This document shows positions 1 through 8,849 of a stretch of DNA of 64,000 nucleotides, one piece after another. The notes below the pieces were generated by a model. The model did no database searches and was not told where the DNA came from. It saw only the letters and a list, made by a program, of their open reading frames with translations. Numbering within the stretch: position 1 is the first letter of the stretch; each line of letters opens with the position of its first letter. The position numbers and the translations under genes are program-made. Origin of the DNA: Streptomyces sp. SDr-06 (GTDB taxonomy: Bacteria; Actinomycetota; Actinomycetes; Streptomycetales; Streptomycetaceae); NCBI RefSeq assembly GCF_003324565.1, contig NZ_QOLA01000010.1:204529-268528 (forward strand), in the 5' to 3' direction.

Positions 1-219
1 CAAGCAGGCGAGCTGCTCTCCCCATGGCGCCAGGCAGAAGTTCAACCTGCCGGAGCAGGACATCTGATCCCAGCTTGAAGCCGAGCCCGGCTTTGAGGAG
101 CACGTCATCGCTCCCCGGGGCCGCGGCATCGGCATCCATGACGTGCAGCTGAGTGAGGGCCTTGGGGGGCCTGGGCCGAGAGCCTTGTCCCACCCTGAGT
201 CGGCGGAGATCATGATCGT
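1..219. other. unassigned left edge, possible 3' coding remnant
   Basis: No complete gene can be supported here. On the plus strand one frame ends at a TGA at 65-67. The same frame then stays open to a TAA at 266-268, with residues such as FEEHVIAPRGRGIGIHDV that look protein-like, but it has no convincing start. It overlaps the start of the next gene by about 48 bases. It may be the tail of a gene cut by the window edge or a decayed gene. The family was not recognised. Confidence 0.3.
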
Positions 220-2145
220 GTGCAACATCGAGAGGGACTCCACGAGCTACTCGTACGCGTCGGACTAACGGTCGTCGAGGACGTGTGCCCGGGCACCCTG
301 TTCCCGCCGGAAGCCGCTTGGCGGATCGCGCGGGGCATCGCGGCGCCGGACGGCGCGGCCCGGGAAGCGCTCAACGACGCGTGGTGGCGCCGTCTGTGCG
401 GTGCCGACGGCGAGTTCCTGGTGGCCGTCCTCGGGCACCGGATCGGGGGCAACGACTCCTGGTGGACCCGGGTCCGGCACGCTGGGATCGGTGTGCCGGG
501 GCTGACCGGCGGCCCGGGGTTCGTGGCGCTCTCCCTCGACGGGCAGGTGCTGGTGGCGGAGGTGCCCGTGGCGGGCGGGTCTCATGTGACGGCTCTTGAC
601 CGGTTGCCGGAGAGGCTGGAGGAGGCGGCCCAGGCTGCCGGACGCGAGACGGAGGTCGAGCGTGCCGAGGTGTGGGCAGCCGTGCCCGGCCCGCACGCGT
701 GGCCTCTGCACTGGGCGGAGGGGATCGGGTCCAATTCGGCCGCCACGGACGAACTGCTGATCGGGCTGCTCGATGTGGAGGACGGCTTCTTGCACGGATG
801 CGACCGGCCGGCCGTTCTCGACGCCGCCGTGGCACATCCCGATCCCCAGGTGCGGTCAAGACCCGCAGACGCCTTCCGGCCCAAGCTCACGTCCCATCAG
901 TGGATACGCCTGGTCCGTGCCGAGCCGTCGCCGGCGCAACGCGTGCTCTGGGCGCAGCACGCCTGCGCCTGGGGCGTTGAACTCCCCGAGGATCTGTACG
1001 ACGACCTCCTCGCCGGGCCCTCCCGCGCAGCAGCCGCCGAGCTCCCGGCGCTCCCCGCACGGTGCCTTGCCGACCTCGCCGTTGACACCGACCCCCGGGT
1101 GCGGGCGACGGCCTGTGCCCGGTGGGAGGACCTCACTGCGCCGCTGCGTGAACGGCTGCTGACCGACCCGGACTCCGCAGTGCGAACGGCTGCGCTGCTC
1201 GCCCACCACACCGGCGTGCCCATGCCCCGCGAGGTTTTCGTCGCCCTGCCCGACCCACGCCAGGCGCTCGAACGGTGCCGCCTCGCACCCGAGCTGGAGG
1301 CGGAGCTGGTTCGGGACGGGGACACGGAGGTGCGCCAGGTGCTCGCCGCCAACCCGCGTCTCGACGCGCACGGCGTCGCCGCTCTCGCCAAAGACCCTCA
1401 GGCCGCCATCCGCGCCGCGGTGGCCCTGCGCCCGGACCTCACCGAGGAGCAACGTGCTGCGGTCCGCCACGACTTCGACCCGACGGGGATGTCGCACACC
1501 CTGCCGTGGGTCGAGGACCTGCACGGCGACGCCGACGCGATGCGCCGTCTCGCGGCGTCGTCCCACCCGCTGATCCGCCGCAGCGTGGCCCGGGCGCGGC
1601 ACCTCCCGCCGGACGTCGTGGCGCGCCTGGCGCGGGATGACGACCGGGTGGTCCCCCTGTTCCTCGCCGAATCGTGCGAAGACGCCCCGCCCGACCTGCT
1701 GTTGGAGGTCTGGCGATGGTGGGACGGCAGCCTCAGCCACCCCGACCGGCCCCGCAGCCATCCCAACTTCCCCCGTGCGGGCCTGCTGCGCTACATCGCC
1801 GATCCCAGCGGACGGATGCGTCGCCTGGCTCTGGACGATCCGGAGTCGGCACCGGCCGACGTCGCACGCCTGGCCGTGGATCCCGAAGCCGAGGTGCGCC
1901 GCCGCGCGGCGGAGGATCCCCGGCTGTCACCGGCCGACGCCGTGCGGCTCCTGAACGACCCCGACGGTGGTGTCCGGGACGCAGCGGTGCGCAATCCGCG
2001 GCTGCCCGTCCGCGTCCTGGCCGGGCTGCTGCACGACCGTGACACCGCATGCCCAGCGGTTGCCAACCCGGCGATCCCGCTTCCCGTCCTGCACCGCATC
2101 CTCACCGCTGCCGCGGCCGCGGTGGCCGGGGCAGCCCGACACTGA
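220..2145 (+). CDS. leucine-rich-repeat-variant (LRV/HEAT-like) repeat protein
   Basis: A 641-residue cytoplasmic protein with no signal peptide or membrane segment. From about residue 190 to the end it consists of roughly 24-residue helical units with the recurrent pattern D-P-x-x-x-V-R-x-x-A-x-x-N-P-x-L, for example near VRDAAVRNPRLP and VRRRAAEDPRLS. This is the signature of LRV/HEAT-like solenoids, which usually act as protein-binding scaffolds. The first 190 residues are not repetitive and were not recognised. The GTG start sits about 11 bases behind a GGAG at 205-208; a start further downstream is possible. It stands alone, with the next gene 101 bases downstream. Partner and function are unknown. 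Confidence 0.72.
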   Translation: MQHREGLHELLVRVGLTVVEDVCPGTLFPPEAAWRIARGIAAPDGAAREALNDAWWRRLCGADGEFLVAVLGHRIGGNDSWWTRVRHAGIGVPGLTGGPGFVALSLDGQVLVAEVPVAGGSHVTALDRLPERLEEAAQAAGRETEVERAEVWAAVPGPHAWPLHWAEGIGSNSAATDELLIGLLDVEDGFLHGCDRPAVLDAAVAHPDPQVRSRPADAFRPKLTSHQWIRLVRAEPSPAQRVLWAQHACAWGVELPEDLYDDLLAGPSRAAAAELPALPARCLADLAVDTDPRVRATACARWEDLTAPLRERLLTDPDSAVRTAALLAHHTGVPMPREVFVALPDPRQALERCRLAPELEAELVRDGDTEVRQVLAANPRLDAHGVAALAKDPQAAIRAAVALRPDLTEEQRAAVRHDFDPTGMSHTLPWVEDLHGDADAMRRLAASSHPLIRRSVARARHLPPDVVARLARDDDRVVPLFLAESCEDAPPDLLLEVWRWWDGSLSHPDRPRSHPNFPRAGLLRYIADPSGRMRRLALDDPESAPADVARLAVDPEAEVRRRAAEDPRLSPADAVRLLNDPDGGVRDAAVRNPRLPVRVLAGLLHDRDTACPAVANPAIPLPVLHRILTAAAAAVAGAARH

Positions 2146-2246
2146 GCACGGCCACCTCGCACAGCCGCCCAGCCAGTGCTGCCGCGGGCGACGTTCGCCG
2201 GTTCAACCCCTGGATCGAGGCTTTGCCGAGCTTGTAGGTTCCCCAC

Positions 2247-2720
2247 GTGCATGATGACGGCAAGACTCGGATCCGATGCGCCGAGGAAGCAGACGCAGCC
2301 GTGATCGCGCGCATCCACATGACCTCTCGGTCGGCGACCATGCCCTACCTGCCTCACCAAAAGCGCGGTCACGAGCAGGTGACCAGATGGGTGCAGGACG
2401 TCCTGCTCAAGGTGTGCCGGACCTGGGTCGCCGTGCGTGATGCGGAGATCATCGGCTACGCGGCCCTCGACGGCGAGATGCTCGAGCATCTGTATCTGCG
2501 CCCGGACGTCCGACGGCAGGGAGTCGGCACGCTCCTGCTCGACGAGGTCAGGCGGCACAGCCCCGCGGGGGTGTCCCTGCACGTCTTTCAGCAGAACACC
2601 GATGCCCGCGCATTCTACGAGAGCCACGGTTTCGCCGTCCTCGACACCAACGACGGTGATCGCAACATGGAGAACCTGCCCGACATGACGCTTCGCTGGA
2701 CACCAAACAGCGTTCAGTGA
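2247..2720 (+). CDS. GNAT-family N-acetyltransferase
   Basis: A 157-residue single-domain protein of normal GNAT size, expected to transfer an acetyl group from acetyl-CoA to an amine on a small molecule or protein. Motif A, which binds the CoA pyrophosphate, is clear as LRPDVRRQGVGTLLLDEV at about residues 82-99 (R/Q-x-x-G-x-G/A loop). It is followed by the motif B region ending in ARAFYESHGF, where the Tyr is the usual general acid. The GTG at 2247 is the first plausible start before the conserved N-terminal strand. The substrate cannot be read from the sequence. It is monocistronic, and the next 300 bases hold a transposase remnant. Confidence 0.85.
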   Translation: MHDDGKTRIRCAEEADAAVIARIHMTSRSATMPYLPHQKRGHEQVTRWVQDVLLKVCRTWVAVRDAEIIGYAALDGEMLEHLYLRPDVRRQGVGTLLLDEVRRHSPAGVSLHVFQQNTDARAFYESHGFAVLDTNDGDRNMENLPDMTLRWTPNSVQ

Positions 2721-2826
2721 TCCGTACCCGCCGGACGAGCCCAAGGTTATGCGTCGAGCGTTCTTGGGTGACCAACCCCAGGTCCTATTCGTCACATGAT
2801 GATCTTGATCAGTGGATCATGGCAGG

Positions 2827-2985
2827 GTGATACGTCGCCATGAACTGTCCGAAGCCGAGGGGGAGTTCGTCAGTGCGCTGCTGCCGGTCTCCTCGCGGGG
2901 CCGGAAGCGTTGGACGACCGAGTGTTCGCGACCTGCCCCGGCCCGCCGGGCCGCCGTGAGTCAGAGGTACCGCCCGGAGATATTC
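2827..2985 (+). pseudogene. IS5-type transposase N-terminal remnant
   Basis: From a GTG at 2827 the plus strand reads VIRRHELSEAEGEFVSALLP then RGRKR, which matches the start of Streptomyces IS5-family DDE transposases (typically RRHELSDAEWE...LLP...GRKR). After RKR the similarity jumps frame (LDDRVF in a second frame) and later returns as a degenerate version of the RTG..WRD.PERYGPW segment. The remainder of the transposase, including the DDE residues, is absent. It lies in the 310-base gap upstream of the AfsR-type regulator and is open in the same frame as that gene, so an automatic start call would wrongly fuse the two. Inverted repeats were not identified. Confidence 0.6.
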
Positions 2986-3030
2986 TCTGAGGCCAGCGAT
3001 CTCGGCCCCGCCAGGAGTGTGCACGTACAT

Positions 3031-5742
3031 ATGGAGTTCCAGCTCCTTGGACCCGTGGCGGTCAACGGCGGGAGGGGGCCCGTGCCGCTGGGGTCCGCCA
3101 AGCGGCAAAGCCTGCTCGCGCTCCTGCTGCTCCGCTCCCCGGCTCCGGTCTCCATCGACACACTCACCGAGGCACTGTGGGAGGACGAGCCGCCGCGACA
3201 CTCGCGCACCGTCATCCAGGGGCACGTCTCGCGGCTTCGCGCGGTGATCACCGAGGCCGGCCTGGACGCGTACGACGTCGAACTCGTGACGCGGGGGCGG
3301 GCGTACGCGCTGCGGCTGCCCGAGACGCTGCTCGACGCCCGCCGGTTCGACGACCTGGTGAAGCTGGCACAGCGCCAGCGCGATCCGTCGGACGGGGCGC
3401 TGATGCTGCGCGAGGCGCTCGCACTGTGGCAGGGGCCCGCGCTCAACGGGACGGTCGCCACCGCTCCGCTGCTCGCCGCCGCGGCTGTTCTGGAGGATTC
3501 CCGGCTCGCCGCGATCGAACAACTAGCCTCAGTGTACGGGGAGTTGAGAGCACCCGAGCAGGCCGTGACGCTGCTGAGCGAGGAAGCCGTCACGCAGCCG
3601 CTGCGCGAACCTCTGATCGCGGCCCTGATCCGGGCCCTGTACCAGGCGGGCCGCCAGTCGGACGCCCTGGAGCAGTACCACCGCACCCGCAAAGAACTCG
3701 CCGACGCGCTGGGCGTCGATCCGGGGCCGGTGCTGCGGGCGGCGTACGAGGAGGTCCTGGAGACGAACGCGGTCGCCGAGGGCGGCAGGGGCAGCGCCCA
3801 TCCGCCCGTACCCGTGTCGGTACCAGACCTGCTGCCCAGGCCACCGCGCGGATTCCACGGACGCAGGACCGAACTCGCGGAGCTGGTCCGCGCCACCGCC
3901 ACCACGTCGCCCATCGCCCTGGTCACCGGACCGGCCGGGGTCGGCAAGACCTCGCTGGCGGTGCACTGGGCCCACGACCGCGCCGCCGCCTACCCGGACG
4001 GCCGTCTCTTCGCCGACCTGCGCGGACACAGCGGCGGAGAGCCGGTCCAGCCCATCGACGTCCTGCGGGAGTTCCTGCTCGCGCTGGGTGTGGAGGCCGC
4101 GGCCGTGCCCGCGTCACAGGAGGCCGCGGCGGCGCTGTTCCGGTCCCTGGTCAAAAAGCGGCGGCTGCTCGTCGTACTCGACAACGCCCGCGACTCCGCG
4201 CAGATACGTCCGCTGCTGCCCGGCGGCGACGCCTGCACCACCGTCGTCACCAGCCGCGCCCGCCTGGACGCGGTGATGGCCGAGGACTGCGCGACGCCGG
4301 TCCCCGTCGAGGTGCTCCACGAGGACGACGCGGCGGGCCTGCTCGCCGAGGCTCTTGGCGATTCCCACGATCCCGATGCCATACGGAAAGTCGCCCGGCT
4401 CTGCGACGGACTGCCGCTGGCCCTGCGCATCGCCGCCGCCCGGCTCAAGGGCCGCCGCCACTGGACTGCCGTCGACCTTGCCGCCGAACTCGCCGACGAG
4501 CACGGCCGGTTGGTGCTGCTGTCCGCTGAGAACACCGGAGTGGAGGCCGCCCTGCGCGCCTCCGTCGCCTGCCTCGACGCCGCCGATGCCGCGCTGCTTG
4601 GCGCGCTCGGGCACTCCTTCACCCGGGAGAGCGACGCCTATGCCGCCGCGGCCGCCGCCGGGGTCGGGCTCACCGAGGCCCGAACGGGACTCGACCGGCT
4701 CGCCGCGGCGCACTTGGTCCAGGAGGCGGAACCGGGCCGCTACAGCCTGCACGACCTCGTACGGATCTACGCGCGCGGCCTGCCCCGCGCCGAGAGGACC
4801 GACGCGGTCACCCGCCGCCTGGTCGACCACTGGCTGCGGGCGCAGCACGCCGCCGTGGACGTGTTCGACCCCACCGGCTCGCGGACCATTCCGCTGCCCG
4901 AAGGTTTCGAAGCAGGGCTCCCCGTACCGCGGTTCGCCGAGCGCGACGCCGTGTTCGACTGGTTCCTCAAGGAGCAGGAATCGCTGATGGCCGCCGTTTC
5001 GACCGCCGCCCGGCCCGGCGACGAGGACCGCACCTGGCGGATCGCCGCCCTGCTGTGGCCGCTCGTCCACTGGCACCCGCATCCCGGATGGCAGCAGCCC
5101 CTGCACACGGCGCTCGCCGCCGCCGAGCGGATCGGCAGCACCGAGGGCATCGGCTGGCTGCGCGCTGTCACCGGCATGCTGTTCGTGGAGACCGGACAGT
5201 TCGCGCGCGCCGAGCCTCTGCTGGCCGGCGCGGTGGCGCCGCTGCGGACCTTCGCCCCCGAGGTCTCCTGCCAGGTCCTCGTCCTGCTCGCCATCGCCCG
5301 CCACCGGCGCGGCGATCCGGCCGGCATGCTCGACGCGCTGGCCGAGGCGGTGCACGACGCCCGTACGGCCCGCCATCCCATCGCCGTCACCCTGGAGCAG
5401 TACCACGCCACCCATGCCGCCCTGGCCCAGGGCGACTTCGCGGCGGCGGCCGAGCACACGGCCCGCTGCATCGCAGCCATCCCTGAAAACGAGATCGCCG
5501 GCTGGCGTCCGCTCATCCTGGAGTCGTACGGCATCGCACTGCACTACAGCGGGCATCACCAGGAGGCCCGCAAGGTGCTGCTCGCCGCAGTCGCCGCCAA
5601 CGAGGAGGAGGACCTCCCGGCCCGCACGGTACGGGCACTGAACCGGCTCGGGGAGGTTGCCGCGGTGCTCGACGAGCCACACTCCGAGGCCGCGTACCGG
5701 GCCAGAGCGGAACAGCTCCAGAAGTCCCTCGCACGGCGCTGA
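3031..5742 (+). CDS. AfsR/SARP-family transcriptional regulator (BTAD, NB-ARC, TPR)
   Basis: A 903-residue regulator of the AfsR type, which activates secondary-metabolite or morphological genes. It has an OmpR-like winged helix (about 1-92, beginning MEFQLLGP and containing the RTVIQGHVSRLR recognition region), a bacterial transcriptional activation domain (about 100-245), an NB-ARC/STAND ATPase with Walker A GPAGVGKT near 299-306 and LLVVLDNA as Walker B, and C-terminal helical TPR-like repeats. The frame is open back to 2812, but the upstream part encodes a transposase remnant. ATG 3031 begins exactly at the conserved start of the winged helix. The closest neighbour downstream is a lipoprotein on the same strand. 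Its target genes are unknown and no SARP-type direct heptamer repeats were noticed. Confidence 0.88.
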   Translation: MEFQLLGPVAVNGGRGPVPLGSAKRQSLLALLLLRSPAPVSIDTLTEALWEDEPPRHSRTVIQGHVSRLRAVITEAGLDAYDVELVTRGRAYALRLPETLLDARRFDDLVKLAQRQRDPSDGALMLREALALWQGPALNGTVATAPLLAAAAVLEDSRLAAIEQLASVYGELRAPEQAVTLLSEEAVTQPLREPLIAALIRALYQAGRQSDALEQYHRTRKELADALGVDPGPVLRAAYEEVLETNAVAEGGRGSAHPPVPVSVPDLLPRPPRGFHGRRTELAELVRATATTSPIALVTGPAGVGKTSLAVHWAHDRAAAYPDGRLFADLRGHSGGEPVQPIDVLREFLLALGVEAAAVPASQEAAAALFRSLVKKRRLLVVLDNARDSAQIRPLLPGGDACTTVVTSRARLDAVMAEDCATPVPVEVLHEDDAAGLLAEALGDSHDPDAIRKVARLCDGLPLALRIAAARLKGRRHWTAVDLAAELADEHGRLVLLSAENTGVEAALRASVACLDAADAALLGALGHSFTRESDAYAAAAAAGVGLTEARTGLDRLAAAHLVQEAEPGRYSLHDLVRIYARGLPRAERTDAVTRRLVDHWLRAQHAAVDVFDPTGSRTIPLPEGFEAGLPVPRFAERDAVFDWFLKEQESLMAAVSTAARPGDEDRTWRIAALLWPLVHWHPHPGWQQPLHTALAAAERIGSTEGIGWLRAVTGMLFVETGQFARAEPLLAGAVAPLRTFAPEVSCQVLVLLAIARHRRGDPAGMLDALAEAVHDARTARHPIAVTLEQYHATHAALAQGDFAAAAEHTARCIAAIPENEIAGWRPLILESYGIALHYSGHHQEARKVLLAAVAANEEEDLPARTVRALNRLGEVAAVLDEPHSEAAYRARAEQLQKSLARR

Positions 5743-5857
5743 CCAGCACCACCACCTGCGAAAACGTCTCGCTTAGTGGAGTGTTAGCGGAATGCCAGCG
5801 GCGGGCGGCAAAGTCATGACCGTCAACAAACCTCACCACCACGGGGGACCTACGGTC

Positions 5858-6478
5858 ATGCGTACCGCTCCGCGCAGGAACACCATGCTCGCCATCGCCG
5901 CCACTGCGGCGCTCGCCTTCTCACTGACCGCCTGCAACAACGGCGAGGGCACCAAGGACGCCGGCGCCGCCGGCTCCTCGGCAAGCACAAGCGCCTCCAC
6001 GAGCCCGAGCACGAGCACCTCCACCAGCCCGAGCAAGGAAAGTGCCGCGCCCACCTCGAAGGGCTCGCAGGGCAAGGGCTCGCAGGGCTCGGGTTCCTCC
6101 GGCTCTACCGGCTCAGGCTCCTCGGGCTCCGTTGCCGGGTCGGGCTCCGGCGGCGCGGGCGACGACACAGGAGCCAAGGGCGAGTGCGTCAACTCCGGTA
6201 CCGAAGGCTGCTTCACCGGCACGCTGTCGTACCTGGCCGAGTACAAGATGATGGTGAACAACCAGGCATTCGACGTCAGCGGCGACACCCAGATCCGCGG
6301 CGCCGCGGCGATCTGTGGCGCGGCCGACGGTTCCGTCACCGCAGACAACAATGTGGGCACCACCAAGTGCACTTACAACCAACTGGTGAAGGCCGCCAAG
6401 ATGGGCACCGTCAAGGTGCGGGTCATCAAGGGCGCGGACGGCCTCGCCTCGTCGGTCCGGGAGATCTACCACCCCTGA
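5858..6478 (+). CDS. secreted lipoprotein with Ser/Gly-rich linker
   Basis: A 206-residue lipoprotein with basic residues RR at 6-7, a hydrophobic core and a lipobox LTAC, so that Cys26 would be lipidated after signal peptidase II cleavage. Residues from about 33 to 105 are a low-complexity Ser/Thr/Gly/Pro linker. The C-terminal domain of about 95 residues holds four Cys (GECVN, EGCF, AICG, TKCT) that could form two disulfides. The ATG at 5858 is preferred over 5792 because a GGGGGA ribosome site (5843-5847) lies 10 bases upstream and it places the signal peptide at the N terminus. The C-terminal domain was not recognised. It follows the AfsR-type regulator by 115 bases. Confidence 0.8.
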   Translation: MRTAPRRNTMLAIAATAALAFSLTACNNGEGTKDAGAAGSSASTSASTSPSTSTSTSPSKESAAPTSKGSQGKGSQGSGSSGSTGSGSSGSVAGSGSGGAGDDTGAKGECVNSGTEGCFTGTLSYLAEYKMMVNNQAFDVSGDTQIRGAAAICGAADGSVTADNNVGTTKCTYNQLVKAAKMGTVKVRVIKGADGLASSVREIYHP

Positions 6479-6672
6479 GGGTGACTCTGGTCCGGCAACG
6501 ACGGATGGACCCAGGTCGACGAGGTGACCGGTGGGGTGGGTTCATACGGCCTTGATGGTGATCCGGGCTATGGCGATCTGACCGGCCGCGGAAGTGAGGG
6601 GATCGCTCCTCCAGGTCCTTCCAGGGCAAGGGGCCAGGGGCCGGGAGCGGCGGACCGGGCACATCCCGCCAT

Positions 6673-6692
6673 GCGAACACGTTCGTTACGAT
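6673..6692 (+). promoter_or_regulatory. TetR operator and leaderless promoter of the TetR gene
   Basis: GCGAAC-AC-GTTCGT at 6673-6686 is a near-perfect inverted repeat immediately followed by a -10-like TACGAT (6687-6692). The -10 ends seven bases before the ATG at 6699, and there is no ribosome site, which suggests a leaderless transcript under autoregulation. The same half-site recurs at 7481-7515. Confidence 0.65.
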
Positions 6693-6698
6693 CGGGTT

Positions 6699-7394
6699 AT
6701 GAGTGCGCGAAGAGAGCCGATCAGCCGCCGGGAGCGTCCGGCGAAGCCCGCCCTGTCCCGGCGCTGGATTGTGGACACCGCCGTGCGGCTCATGCGGGCA
6801 GAGGGGCTGGGGAAGGTCACGATGCGCCGCCTGGCGCAGGAGCTGGACACCGGCCCGGCGTCCCTGTACGTCTACATCGCCAACACCGCCGAGCTGCACG
6901 CGGCCGTTCTGGACTTCTTGCTCGGCGAGGTCGATCTGACCGGGCGGGACGGAGGTGAGGGCTGGCGCGAGCAGCTGCGTGCCGTCATGACGTCGTATAC
7001 CCAGGTGCTGTTCGAGCACCCGCAGCTGGCGCGGGCCGCGCTCGTCGCACGCCCGAGCGGCGAGAACTACCTGCGCCTGGTGGAGCGCATCCTCGATCTC
7101 CTCTCACAAAGCGGCGCCGGGCGCGAGCAGGTCGCCTGGGGGGTGGACAAACTGCTCCAGGACGCGACAGCCACCGCCGCCGAGCACGCGACGCGTGAGC
7201 ACGATCCCGCCTCCGAGGACGACTGGAACGCCACCGTGCGAGCGCTGCACGCCGTGGACGTCGCCACGCATCCGGCGATCGCCGCGCACATGCCCACCCT
7301 GATCGGCGGCTCGGTGTCGGACAGGATCCGCTGGAGCTTCGACGTCCTGGTCAACGGCATCGTGCACACACCCGTTCCTGGCGCAGGAGGCTGA
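6699..7394 (+). CDS. TetR-family transcriptional regulator
   Basis: A 231-residue TetR-type repressor. The helix-turn-helix spans about residues 25-65 (VRLMRAEGLGKVTMRRLAQELDTG...SLYVYIANTAEL, with the usual SLY.Y recognition end), followed by a TetR C-terminal ligand-binding domain of the larger class. ATG 6699 was chosen because it matches the normal spacing of the HTH and lies one helical step behind the -10 TACGAT; the frame is open upstream to 6594 but that part lacks conservation. Operators GCGAAC-NN-GTTCGC lie at its own promoter and at the promoter of the flavin monooxygenase downstream. It therefore most likely represses itself and the monooxygenase/hydrolase pair until a small molecule binds. 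The ligand is unknown. Confidence 0.87.
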   Translation: MSARREPISRRERPAKPALSRRWIVDTAVRLMRAEGLGKVTMRRLAQELDTGPASLYVYIANTAELHAAVLDFLLGEVDLTGRDGGEGWREQLRAVMTSYTQVLFEHPQLARAALVARPSGENYLRLVERILDLLSQSGAGREQVAWGVDKLLQDATATAAEHATREHDPASEDDWNATVRALHAVDVATHPAIAAHMPTLIGGSVSDRIRWSFDVLVNGIVHTPVPGAGG

Positions 7395-7480
7395 GTTCCG
7401 GGCGGGTTCGCCCCGCCCTGCCGACGGCCGCCGCTTGGTTGAAAGCAGTTCTCCCGCCGCCCCTGGCCGCCGCACAAGAC

Positions 7481-7518
7481 GTAGCGAACTTGTTCGCAAC
7501 GAACATGTTCGCTACGGT
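7481..7518 (+). promoter_or_regulatory. double TetR operator over the monooxygenase promoter
   Basis: Two overlapping inverted repeats sit side by side: GCGAAC-TT-GTTCGC at 7484-7497 (perfect) and CGAAC-AT-GTTCG at 7500-7511. The outer arms GTAGCGAAC (7481-7489) and GTTCGCTAC (7507-7515) are also perfect inverted repeats. A -35-like TTGTTC (7490-7495) and a -10-like TACGGT (7513-7518) with 17-bp spacing fall inside, so bound repressor would block polymerase. The same half-site precedes the TetR gene. Confidence 0.72.
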
Positions 7519-7641
7519 CTTGTGTGTGGCCGAGCCATTGCCTGCCGATCACGTCCATGCCGACCTTCCCCAGGAGCTTGGCGACGTCGGTGGGGCCGAC
7601 TCGGCGGACAGAAGCGTTCCGCTACTGCTCTCGGAGGCCCC

Positions 7642-8784
7642 ATGAGCACCAACCATTTCCCGATCGCGATCGTCGGCGCAGGTCTTGGTGGCCTGACCGC
7701 CTCTCGCGTCCTGCACGTCAACGGCATTGAGTCGGCGGTCTTCGAGCTGGAGGCGTCGGCGGCGGTCCGTACGCAGGGCGGGATGCTCGACATCCACACG
7801 AACAACGGGCAGAAGGCGCTGCACGCCGCAGGCCTCCACGACGACTTCCTCAAGATCATCCATGAGGGTGGCCAGTCCATGCGCCTGCTCGGCTCGGACG
7901 GCACGGTACATCTGGCCGAGGAGGACGACGGCGCCGGCGACCGGCCGGAGGTGGACCGTGGCGACCTGCGGGACCTGCTGCTGGGTTCCCTGCCCGACGG
8001 CACGATCCACTGGGGACGGAAGGTCACCGGGGCCCGGGCGCTGGGCGACGGGCGGCACGAGGTGACGTTCGCCGACGGCTCGGCCATCACCGCCGATCTC
8101 CTGATCGGCGCGGACGGCGCCTGGTCCCGTATCAGGCCACTGGTCTCGGAGGCCTGGCCCGCCTACACCGGCATCTCCTTCGTCGAGACCGACCTGTTCG
8201 ACGCCGACACCCGCCACCCGCGCAGCGCCACGCTCATCGGCGGCGGATTCTTCCTCGCCCTGGGGGACGAACGCGGTGTCCTTGCGCACCGGGAGAGCGA
8301 TGGCAGTCTCCACGTCTACACGGCGCTCAAGATCGACGAGGGCTGGCTGGACACGGTCGACTTCACCGACCACGCAGCCGCCAAGGCCGCGGTCCTCGCC
8401 CACTTCAAGGGCTGGGACGAGGGCCTGCGCGCCCTGGTCGCCGACGCGGAGACGATCACCCCGCGCCGTATTCACGCCTTGCCTGTGGGGCATCGCTGGG
8501 ACCGTGTCCCGGGCGTGACGCTGCTCGGTGACGCCGCTCACGTGATGTCCCCCTTCGCCGGGGAGGGCGCCAACCTCGCCATGTTCGACGGCGCCGAACT
8601 TGCCCTGGCCATCGCCGCACATCGCGGCGACACCGAAGCCGCCCTGGCCGCGTACGAGGAGGCCCTCTTCCCGCGCAGCGAGGCGTCCGCCGCCGAGTCC
8701 GCCGCCAACCTGGACACGATGTTCGGCACGGAGGGCCTGGAGCAGACGGTCGCGTTCTTCACCTCCGGCCCGGCAGCCGTGTAA
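7642..8784 (+). CDS. TetX-like FAD-dependent monooxygenase
   Basis: A 380-residue single-component flavoprotein hydroxylase. Visible signatures are the Rossmann GAGLGG at residues 12-17, the GADGAWSRIR segment (DG motif binding FAD and NADPH) and LLGDAAHVMSPFAGEGANLAM near residues 293-313 (GD motif, FAD ribityl). The last motif and the overall length resemble the TetX/tetracycline-destructase branch and related aromatic hydroxylases. It would insert one oxygen atom from O2 using NAD(P)H. ATG 7642 follows a GGAGG at 7633-7637 with good spacing. A TetR operator covers its promoter, and an alpha/beta hydrolase follows 65 bases later. That context suggests inducible detoxification or degradation of an aromatic or antibiotic compound. 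The substrate is inference only. Confidence 0.85.
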   Translation: MSTNHFPIAIVGAGLGGLTASRVLHVNGIESAVFELEASAAVRTQGGMLDIHTNNGQKALHAAGLHDDFLKIIHEGGQSMRLLGSDGTVHLAEEDDGAGDRPEVDRGDLRDLLLGSLPDGTIHWGRKVTGARALGDGRHEVTFADGSAITADLLIGADGAWSRIRPLVSEAWPAYTGISFVETDLFDADTRHPRSATLIGGGFFLALGDERGVLAHRESDGSLHVYTALKIDEGWLDTVDFTDHAAAKAAVLAHFKGWDEGLRALVADAETITPRRIHALPVGHRWDRVPGVTLLGDAAHVMSPFAGEGANLAMFDGAELALAIAAHRGDTEAALAAYEEALFPRSEASAAESAANLDTMFGTEGLEQTVAFFTSGPAAV

Positions 8785-8849
8785 GGCCCGGCGGCCACCG
8801 CTCCCCCGAATCTCCGAACCCACCCCCTCAGCCCCTTCGGGAGGAACCC

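Noticed and set aside
5990..6180. Tandem repeat in the lipoprotein gene
   Set aside because: It is a Ser/Gly/Thr-rich linker with similar codons rather than a true DNA tandem array or CRISPR.
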